Assembly: GCF_007860075.1 (NCBI RefSeq)
Contig: NZ_SJPP01000001.1
Location: 3,631,490 to 3,695,489, forward strand
From: Symmachiella macrocystis
Lineage (GTDB): Bacteria > Planctomycetota > Planctomycetia > Planctomycetales > Planctomycetaceae
Direction: 5' to 3'
Length of the DNA stretch: 64,000 nucleotides
The position numbers and the translations under genes are program-made. The notes under the pieces are model-generated. The model was not told the origin of the DNA and did no database searches. It saw nothing but the letters and a program-made list of their open reading frames with translations. This document shows positions 53,254-61,046 of the stretch, piece by piece (position 1 is the stretch's first letter; each line of letters starts with the position of its first letter).

Positions 53254-54048
53254 ATGTCCGACGCCCCGTCCTCCCATTCACCCGTGCTCAGCGTCGACAA
53301 ACTGTCGTATCGCTATCCCAACGGGCAAACAGCGTTGTCGGAAATTAGTTTCGACATCCAGCCGGGAGAGCGCATCGGTTTGGTGGGCCCCAATGGCGCC
53401 GGAAAAACCACACTGTTGCTGCACCTCAACGGCCTGTTGCCGGGGCATGATTTACCGGTCGCCGACGGACAATCAGCTGAGGCCACTTACCCAGTGCGGG
53501 TCTCCGGACTGCCTGCGCTACAGAAAAACCTGCCGGCGATTCGTCAGCACGTAGGTTTTCTGTTTCAGGATCCCGACGATCAACTGTTCTGTTCCACAGT
53601 CCGCGAAGACGTCGCCTTCGGCCCATTGAATTTGGGTCTGAGTCGTGAAGAAGTGCTCCAGCGTGTGGCAACACAACTTGCCGCAATGGGGCTGACCGAC
53701 GTGGAAAACCGCAGTACGATGCAGCTCAGTTTTGGCGAACGTAAGCGCGTTTGTTTGGCCGGGATCCTTGCCTGCCAGCCGGACGTCTTGGCGCTTGACG
53801 AACCCTCCAGCAATCTCGACCCCCGCGCCCGCCGCGGTTTCATGCGGTTGTTAGAAGACTGTCCCGCAGCCCAGCTCATTGCCAGTCACGATTTGGAGTT
53901 GATACTCGACCTATGCACCCGCGTGATGGTGTTGGACCGGGGACGAATCCAAGCAGATGGTGAACCGGCAACGATCTTCTCCAATCAGCGACTCATGGAA
54001 CTACACGGCTTAGAACTCCCGCTCAGCATCCGCTACGGCAAGCGATAA
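53254..54048 (+). CDS. cbiO: ECF transporter ATPase CbiO
   Basis: 264 residues of ABC ATPase type: Walker A GPNGAGKTT, Q-loop LFQDPDDQLF, signature LSFGERKRVCLAG, Walker B VLALDEPSSNLDPR and a switch His (ASHDLEL). It lies 55 bases after cbiQ in the same direction. It powers metal uptake by the CbiMQ complex. The genes converge with addA after a 37-base gap. Confidence 0.94.
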   Translation: MSDAPSSHSPVLSVDKLSYRYPNGQTALSEISFDIQPGERIGLVGPNGAGKTTLLLHLNGLLPGHDLPVADGQSAEATYPVRVSGLPALQKNLPAIRQHVGFLFQDPDDQLFCSTVREDVAFGPLNLGLSREEVLQRVATQLAAMGLTDVENRSTMQLSFGERKRVCLAGILACQPDVLALDEPSSNLDPRARRGFMRLLEDCPAAQLIASHDLELILDLCTRVMVLDRGRIQADGEPATIFSNQRLMELHGLELPLSIRYGKR

Positions 54049-54085
54049 CAATAGCACGTTTTGCGCCCTCTCGGGGCGTCTCGCA

Positions 54086-57000
54086 TCAATGGTTTACGGC
54101 GCCATCGATGACCACCGCCATGGCTGCGCTTAATCGCTGCTGGATCGCTGTTAGCCGTTCCTCGCTCACCTCCAGCGAAAGCCGTCGGCAATCGTCTGCC
54201 AAGAGGACCAACTCCACACGATCGGGAAGACGTCCCAGCAGTTGCTGTGCCGCGAGCGCATACGTCCCCAATTGCAATTCATAGGCGGCCAATTGCGCCG
54301 CTTCGTCCCCGTGATGCGTCGTCCGTCCGGTTTTGTAATCGACGATTGTCCAAGTTCCGTCGGAAGACTCATACAGGCAATCGATAAAGCCGGCAATGTA
54401 ACGCAGCGGGGTGTCGCCCTCGCTGGAACAGCGCCATTGGAACTCCAATTCGCGGAATATCCGTCGGGCAGTGCTCAATTCACGGCCGAGTGGCGACTGC
54501 TCGAAACCGCGAATCATCTCCGCTGCACGATGACGAATCTCTTCGGTCGCCCCATCAGCCAAGGTGAGACTGCACTCCTCGACGAGAGCTACGACGTCGC
54601 CGAAATCTTCAAAATCGACCTGTTCCAACGCCGCATGCACCAGGGTTCCCAAAATGGTTGCCGCATCAGCAGTCATCGGCGGCTCGTCATCATCCGGGCG
54701 ACGAACCTGATCGAGCATGGCTGCCGGGCGGGAGTGCAGTTGGGCATCGATCTGTTCCAACTCCGACACACTAAACTGCCGCCGCTTGGATGAATTGGGT
54801 GCAAATCTCCGCAACGAGTCCGGCAAGACCATCGCTTCGGCTTGTTCCAATTCATCGGCAAGTTGGTTCAGCGGCAACAACCCGGTGAGTGATTCCTTCT
54901 TGATATCGGGTAGCGGCGGCTGTGACGTGCAGACGGCTACTTCAGGAACAGCGAGCAAATAGTCTTCGGGAATGATGGCTGCCCCGGTCTCTTCGTCGAG
55001 GCTCGGTTTTCCGGTTTCCAGATCAAAATACTTTGCCAAAATCTTCATCCAGGGCGAGGACAGTTTGTCGATCGCCTCTAGATTGGCAGAGAGAATCAAA
55101 TGGTCGGCGGCGCGGGTGAGTGCCACGTACAACAACCGTTTCCGTTCCGCATCATCCTGTCGAGATTCCTCAGCTTTGAACAGGTTCTTCCCCAAGTGCT
55201 CAAACTTTCGGCCGAATTTAGCAGGGACCGACACCAACGGCCCCAATTGCGAATCATACTCCACTGTGTCGAGGCGCGACTCGGCTCCGCGGTCCAGGTC
55301 GGCGACCACCACCACCGGGAACTCCAACCCCTTGGACTTATGAATCGTCATGATGCGGATCACGTCGCTGGTTTCGGGATGCGTGGCGGCGAGTTCTTCT
55401 TGCTCCTCCTCGGCGACCGCTTGTTGCAACCGCTGCACAAAATCGGCCATCGTCAACAGCCCCGTCCGTTCGTGTTGCCGCGCCATCTCGATCAGTTTTC
55501 GCAAATTGGCCAATTTGCGGCGGCCCATAAACTCCGTGAGCAGCGCCGCATCGTAGCCAGTCCGTTCCAGCGCCAGACTCAACAAATGATGCAACGGCAT
55601 GCGATCTTTTTCGCGGCGCAATTCCGCTAGCACCAGCGAGGCATTGCGGACCTGTTCTTGTTGTTGTTCCTCAATGTTCTCCGGTGGTGCGGCGGCGAGG
55701 GCTGCCGATAGCGTCCCCGAATTTTGAACCATCGCAAACAGCGTATCGTCCCGCAGTCCGAAAAACGGTGATCGTAGAATCCCCAGCAGACTGACGTCGT
55801 CGTCGGGATCGCCCAGGAATTGGCACAAATTGGCGATGTCGTAGACTTCTTGCTGCGCATAGAAAGCCCGCCCTCCCACCAAGTAATAGTCCAATCCATA
55901 CTCACGCAGCGCTTGTTCGTAGTACCGCACGTCGGGCATCGCACGCAGCAAAATGCAAATGTCACCCGGCTCCACCGTTCGCAGTTCAGCCTGCCCCGTT
56001 TCCGGATTCTTCATGCGAATCCGGGGTACGCCGTCATGCAGCAGTTGATGCAAACGCCGTGCAATCCAATCGGCTTCGATACGGCGACGCTCATCCTTCG
56101 CGGTTTTCACTGGGCCGTCTTCACCTTCCGCAGGCGTTGCCCATAGGAACTCGACCGAAGGAGACGGCGAGAGTTGTTCGACATGCGGGATGAGCGGTTC
56201 GTAATCGTCCCCCAGTTCATCGGCAAACAGCGCGTTGACGAAATCCAAGATCGCCGGTTGGCTGCGGAAATTCATGCTTAGCGGCAACTGCGCGTCTTCG
56301 TGCAGTTTGTTCCGCAAGTCGGTGAACACCGCCGGGTCGGCGCGACGAAACCGGTAAATCGATTGTTTCTTGTCCCCCACCAAAAAGAGATTGCCGTTGA
56401 TGAGCCGGTCTCCGCACAATGCTTCGACGATTTCCGCTTGAATGGGATCGGTATCCTGAAATTCATCGACCATCAACAGCGATATTCCCGCCGCGGCACT
56501 CCGCTGGACGCGAGGCGAATCTCGCAACAAGTTCCGCGCCCGCAATAACAGGTCGTCAAAGTCGAGTGCCCCCGCTTGCTGTTTTTGGCGTTCATACGCA
56601 GCCACCGCATACCGGGCGACACGCAGGGCCAACAATCCGCACGCGGCGGCCTGTTGGAGATCGTCCTCGTCGCCGAACTTGATTTTTGCCCCGGCGCCCG
56701 CCAAATCCTTGAGGGCTTTCAACGTGTCTCGGACACGTTGATGAATCTCGGGGGACGGCCAATACTTCGCAGATGCCGCATAGCTTAGCGACGCGTTTTT
56801 TGCGATTGCCTGCAGTATCTCTGCCGGGTTTTCGGTGGAAGCCTCTTCCGGAAGCGCTTCCAGCAAAATTGTCCGCCGCGGCCCGAGCCATTTCTGGTCG
56901 GGCGGACAGAATTCGGTCATCAATCGCAGTGCATCCCGCGCCGCTGGTGTGCGTCGCAAATCGATCAACGCTTCGCGCAATTCCTCGTTGGCCTGTGTCG

Positions 57001-57610
57001 TCCAGTTGTCGAGACACTCCTCAACCGTCACTTGCGACCAACGCTCGAAGTCGACGCGAAATCGTAGCGTGACGAACCGTTCCAAAATCGTTCGAGCACG
57101 CTCCAGGCCATGTTGCAGGACAATCGCTTTGGCATCCTCGTCGCTCTGTTCCAACTGCGTGAGTAACGATTCATTCACCGCATGCCGTAGGACCGCGTTG
57201 CTGGCATTCTGATCCAGGGATGTGAATCCAGGGTCGACGGCGGCTTCGACGGCGTGTGTTCTGAGCAGGGACCCGCAGAATCCGTGAATCGTACTGATGC
57301 GAGCCGTTTCCAGATCGCGGACGATGTCCAGCCAATGTGGGACCGCGTCACTGGGACAGGTTTGCAACCGTCGGTGGCATTCCTCACGGATTCGCCCGCG
57401 CATTTCGCTCGCGGCACGATCGGTAAACGTGATCGCCACCAGCTTACTCAATTCGGTTTTGTGCGGCCCCGGTTCCAGGTGCGATAAAAACCGTCGCGTG
57501 AGCACAAAGGTCTTTCCACAACCGGCCCCCGCCGAGAGGCCGACGGAATAGTCGCGCATGGAAATCGCAGCGGCCTGTTGCAGCGTGAGTGTGGTCGCGT
57601 CGTCCGTCAT
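54086..57610 (-). CDS. addA: AddA-type helicase-nuclease subunit
   Basis: 1174 residues. Walker A AGAGCGKT (residues 27-34), DEFQDTDPIQ (about residue 380), a UvrD-like helicase core (GDKKQSIYRFRRADP, TIHKSKGLEFPVV, LLYVALTRA), and a C-terminal PD-(D/E)XK nuclease (LVHAALEQVDF, GFIDCLY, WTIVDYKTGR near residue 1090). This matches AddA/RexA, which unwinds and degrades double-strand ends with AddB. The addB gene is 54 bases upstream in the same direction. Cytoplasmic; part of homologous recombination and defence against foreign DNA. Confidence 0.93.
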   Translation of the reverse strand: MTDDATTLTLQQAAAISMRDYSVGLSAGAGCGKTFVLTRRFLSHLEPGPHKTELSKLVAITFTDRAASEMRGRIREECHRRLQTCPSDAVPHWLDIVRDLETARISTIHGFCGSLLRTHAVEAAVDPGFTSLDQNASNAVLRHAVNESLLTQLEQSDEDAKAIVLQHGLERARTILERFVTLRFRVDFERWSQVTVEECLDNWTTQANEELREALIDLRRTPAARDALRLMTEFCPPDQKWLGPRRTILLEALPEEASTENPAEILQAIAKNASLSYAASAKYWPSPEIHQRVRDTLKALKDLAGAGAKIKFGDEDDLQQAAACGLLALRVARYAVAAYERQKQQAGALDFDDLLLRARNLLRDSPRVQRSAAAGISLLMVDEFQDTDPIQAEIVEALCGDRLINGNLFLVGDKKQSIYRFRRADPAVFTDLRNKLHEDAQLPLSMNFRSQPAILDFVNALFADELGDDYEPLIPHVEQLSPSPSVEFLWATPAEGEDGPVKTAKDERRRIEADWIARRLHQLLHDGVPRIRMKNPETGQAELRTVEPGDICILLRAMPDVRYYEQALREYGLDYYLVGGRAFYAQQEVYDIANLCQFLGDPDDDVSLLGILRSPFFGLRDDTLFAMVQNSGTLSAALAAAPPENIEEQQQEQVRNASLVLAELRREKDRMPLHHLLSLALERTGYDAALLTEFMGRRKLANLRKLIEMARQHERTGLLTMADFVQRLQQAVAEEEQEELAATHPETSDVIRIMTIHKSKGLEFPVVVVADLDRGAESRLDTVEYDSQLGPLVSVPAKFGRKFEHLGKNLFKAEESRQDDAERKRLLYVALTRAADHLILSANLEAIDKLSSPWMKILAKYFDLETGKPSLDEETGAAIIPEDYLLAVPEVAVCTSQPPLPDIKKESLTGLLPLNQLADELEQAEAMVLPDSLRRFAPNSSKRRQFSVSELEQIDAQLHSRPAAMLDQVRRPDDDEPPMTADAATILGTLVHAALEQVDFEDFGDVVALVEECSLTLADGATEEIRHRAAEMIRGFEQSPLGRELSTARRIFRELEFQWRCSSEGDTPLRYIAGFIDCLYESSDGTWTIVDYKTGRTTHHGDEAAQLAAYELQLGTYALAAQQLLGRLPDRVELVLLADDCRRLSLEVSEERLTAIQQRLSAAMAVVIDGAVNH

Positions 57611-57664
57611 GGAATTTGCCAGCTTATCATCGTTGTAGAAATCATTTTGCTATCCGTGCCGAGT

Positions 57665-60600
57665 TTATTGGTCGCTGAGTTTCCAAGTTTTATGCAGCGT
57701 GTCGGCCAACGGCCGGATTTGACCCACACGGCAAGTCGTACTGTAAGGGCAATTCGTCGTGCATTTTGTGTCCTCGTTGTAAACCGGGAATTGTCCGCGA
57801 CGAATTCCCGCTGCCATTTGCGGAATTGATTCTTCGAGCGTCGCCTGCAAATGTTCCCAGACTTCACTGGCTGTGAATTTCCCCTCGTTGACCTGCCCGG
57901 CGGTGAGCTTACTTTTGAATCCGGTTTCCTTTACGAACCAATAGCCCAGTTCCATCGGTTGCGCGCCGGCGGCCACCATCCCCAACCGCTCAGCAGCCAT
58001 CGCATACAACGGCAATTGAATCAAACCTCCTTCCGAGATTTTTTTCGCTGTGAATTTGGTCGAGGTTCCGGTTTTATAATCCACCACGTTAAACGCCGGC
58101 GTTCCCGCGATTTCTCCAACGTCGATTCGATCAATCCGCCCACGAATTCGCACCGCCCGATGCGCGACGCCCAACACCAAACATTCGGCCGTTTCCGCAG
58201 CATCCGTCGCCGGATCACCCCCAGGAGCAGCGCCGAATCCGACCTCGTATCTCACCGGTTGCGGCGGTTCGTCCCAATTCTTCTCCGAATCCTTGGAATA
58301 CTCGGCCCATTGCCTGGCGTATTCTTCACCCCATTCCGACAACAACCGCGTTTCGATTTCCGTCAAGGTCTGCATCAATTTCGGATCGTCCGCGTGTTGT
58401 CGCAACAGCGTCTGCAGCAGCTCATCGAATTGTGCGGACAACTCTTGTTCCGATGGCGGGTCATCGCCATTTTCCGTACTCACGGCGAGGTATTGCTGGT
58501 GCAATTTCTTAAGCACGTCGTGCACCACATTTCCCCGTTGCTTGTAATCTGTTTTCACCTCGGGGGCATCCAAGGCGTTCACGTTTAAGATTTGTCCCGC
58601 AAAATATTGAAACGGACAATTCGCGTATGCTTCCAGTTCCGTCGCACTGAATTCGTGGGCTATCGAGTACCGTTTGCCTAACAGAATCTGATGCTTGGCA
58701 CCGGGGATTAGGCCTTCGTAGGGTGTGAAGCCGTGAATGCGGAAGCGGTGGTCGGCCATCGTTGCTGCTGCGAGAATATTGCGAACCAACGGTTCGTGTC
58801 CCGGCAACTCAAACAGCGAGCGCAGCGGACCGGCGTCCTTGTTTAGCGCTTGTTCAACAGCCACCACGCGGAGGTCCGCCTCGGTGAGCATCTCCGAAAT
58901 CGGCGGCACCGGATCGAGTTCCATCCGCCGCATAATCGGGACGGCGCCTTCGTCGAACAGGTTTTGCAGCGTGAGCAGATAGGGGCTGGGCAGGAGCGGT
59001 TGGCCGGTGGAATTCATTGCCGGATAGCTCAAGATCAACCGTTGACGGGCACGGGTCACGACTCCGTAAAACAGCAGCATCTCGTCCTGCGTCCGCGACG
59101 TGCGATGCTGGAGCGGCAATCCTCGTTCGTTAAAATCGCGGCGGTCCGCTTCGCTGAAAAAACAATCGTCGCCGCGCCGCTGCGGAAATCCCGTCTCAGT
59201 CAGTCCGCCCACGAACAAAACAGGAATGTCCAAGTTGCGGACTTGCGTCGCATCCAGCACGCGCACCTTACCCACGGCCGAGTCACGGTTTAAAAGTTCC
59301 GTCTGATGAATCAGATCCGTCAGTTCGGTGAGCATCCGTGGGAAATCAATCGTCTGGCCACCCTCGTGGACTCGTTCATCAAAACCAGCCGCCGCATACA
59401 GCATGTTCTCAAACGCCTGCCAGGCATCGGTATCCCGCGCACGCATGTCGCGCTCTCCCTCATCGGTGAGCGCCGGTAATGTCCGCGGATCGAAACGCAT
59501 TTCCCGTCCGATCCGGACCAGAATCTCCGCCCACCCGCTGCGGGTATGCTGTTGTTGCAGCGGTTCTAATACGGCTGACAAGCGCGTTAGAAAATCACCC
59601 GCCGCTCCGGCTGATTGTTGTTGGATGCGGCGTTTTTCCAACTTCGCGCCGGAAAGCATTTCGTCGGTTTCTGATGGTTGAGCGGCACGGTAGATCCGTT
59701 TGAGAATTTCGCGCCGTCCGCCGCGTAATTGCAGCCGCCGCAACTGCGCCGCCACGTCCCGCGTTGACTCCCCTTCCGTATACTCGGGCCAATCGGGATG
59801 AAAGTAGTTGTTCTGCAATAGCGGCAAGAGCCGCTCAAACGGCCAATCCTCGGCGGCGACTTGCAACAGCGCCATCAACGCTTTGATCACCGGGTTTGTG
59901 GCCAAGGACTCGGATGACTTGCAGATGTAGGGAATTCCGGCGTTCGTAAATGTTTCGTGCAGCAGATCGGCATAATCCGTCAGCGACCGGAAGGTGACGA
60001 CAATATCCACAGGCGAGGTCCCGGCCGCCAACAACGTTTTGATCTGCGAGGCCATCGTGCGAACCTCACCCTGTTGCCCGGTTGCTTCAATCACAGAAAC
60101 ATCCGCAGCGGTTCCGCACGGCACGACGTCACGGGGATTTTGAAATAGATTCGCGGCGATTTGGGAAAAGGCAGCCGGACGGTTTTCGGCGATCTCGACA
60201 CATTTGTCACGCTGCACGTTCGAGTGTCGCTCGAGTTGTTTTAGCGCCCCGAGCGGCTTGGCGAACAGGTCCCCGCGTTGCAGCGGCGATTCCAGCGGCA
60301 GGGTGACAAACATCTCCGTCACCTTGCCTGCCAACAGCTGGAGAATCTCGTATTGGGTCTTGGTGAAGTCGCTAAACCCGTCGACGACCACAAAGTCCAA
60401 ATCCGCAAACGTTCCCCAATGCCCTTGGGTGAGTTGATCGCGGGCCGACCAAAACCGACCTTCCCCGTCGTACAGATCATGCGCCAGCAGGTGCTGTTGA
60501 TAGACGCGATAAATCAGCGCCAGTTCTGCATCGCGGGGATGCGGGTTGTCGGCGGCGATTACCTCTTCAAAATGCTCCGGCCAAATCTCCGCTTGTTTCA

Positions 60601-61006
60601 ACTCGCTGATAAACGCCAACACCTGATCAATGAATCCGGTCGTCACCGCAATCGGCGAGAAATGCCCCAACGCATCGTCGGCGTTTAACTTCTCGATAAT
60701 GCCGCGGACAAGCACCCGTTGTAGCATGCGGGAAATCGGTGTCACCGCTGCGGGACTGTCGCGCAACACGCGGTCCGCAAATCCCGAAAACGTGAATACC
60801 TGCGGATTGAAACAGGCAGCCAGATCATCGACCAATAGATTTTCGCGGATGAACGCGGCGCTGAAGTGAGTCGGCGTCAGCCACAGGCCGCGGCCGATTT
60901 CCAGCTTGTCGGCCGCATCCCGCAAATGAGCGCGGTATCGCCCCAGCATGCGGTCCGTTTTGCCGCTGCTCGCCGGGCCGGTTAACACTTGAATCGTGGC
61001 GGTCAT
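57665..61006 (-). CDS. addB: AddB-type nuclease subunit
   Basis: 1113 residues. An inactivated-helicase-like N-terminal half begins with a P-loop TGPASSGKT (residues about 8-16). The C-terminal PD-(D/E)XK nuclease has RGRIDRIDVG and VVDYKTGTST (about 960-985). The Fe-S staple cysteines are visible: NCPFQYFAG near residue 797 and CTTNCPYSTTC near 1080, spaced C-x3-C-x5-C. By family (B. subtilis AddB: C-x2-C-x5-C) they hold a 4Fe-4S cluster that locks the nuclease. It partners AddA. A sugar-dehydrogenase gene lies 40 bases upstream. Confidence 0.92.
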   Translation of the reverse strand: MTATIQVLTGPASSGKTDRMLGRYRAHLRDAADKLEIGRGLWLTPTHFSAAFIRENLLVDDLAACFNPQVFTFSGFADRVLRDSPAAVTPISRMLQRVLVRGIIEKLNADDALGHFSPIAVTTGFIDQVLAFISELKQAEIWPEHFEEVIAADNPHPRDAELALIYRVYQQHLLAHDLYDGEGRFWSARDQLTQGHWGTFADLDFVVVDGFSDFTKTQYEILQLLAGKVTEMFVTLPLESPLQRGDLFAKPLGALKQLERHSNVQRDKCVEIAENRPAAFSQIAANLFQNPRDVVPCGTAADVSVIEATGQQGEVRTMASQIKTLLAAGTSPVDIVVTFRSLTDYADLLHETFTNAGIPYICKSSESLATNPVIKALMALLQVAAEDWPFERLLPLLQNNYFHPDWPEYTEGESTRDVAAQLRRLQLRGGRREILKRIYRAAQPSETDEMLSGAKLEKRRIQQQSAGAAGDFLTRLSAVLEPLQQQHTRSGWAEILVRIGREMRFDPRTLPALTDEGERDMRARDTDAWQAFENMLYAAAGFDERVHEGGQTIDFPRMLTELTDLIHQTELLNRDSAVGKVRVLDATQVRNLDIPVLFVGGLTETGFPQRRGDDCFFSEADRRDFNERGLPLQHRTSRTQDEMLLFYGVVTRARQRLILSYPAMNSTGQPLLPSPYLLTLQNLFDEGAVPIMRRMELDPVPPISEMLTEADLRVVAVEQALNKDAGPLRSLFELPGHEPLVRNILAAATMADHRFRIHGFTPYEGLIPGAKHQILLGKRYSIAHEFSATELEAYANCPFQYFAGQILNVNALDAPEVKTDYKQRGNVVHDVLKKLHQQYLAVSTENGDDPPSEQELSAQFDELLQTLLRQHADDPKLMQTLTEIETRLLSEWGEEYARQWAEYSKDSEKNWDEPPQPVRYEVGFGAAPGGDPATDAAETAECLVLGVAHRAVRIRGRIDRIDVGEIAGTPAFNVVDYKTGTSTKFTAKKISEGGLIQLPLYAMAAERLGMVAAGAQPMELGYWFVKETGFKSKLTAGQVNEGKFTASEVWEHLQATLEESIPQMAAGIRRGQFPVYNEDTKCTTNCPYSTTCRVGQIRPLADTLHKTWKLSDQ

Positions 61007-61046
61007 GCGTATCGTTCCCTGAATTGCGCGGTGTCGTCCGCCTCGG

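Noticed and set aside
54059-54080. Short GC hairpin between cbiO and addA
   Set aside because: Five-base stem and no T-tract on either strand; too weak to call a terminator.
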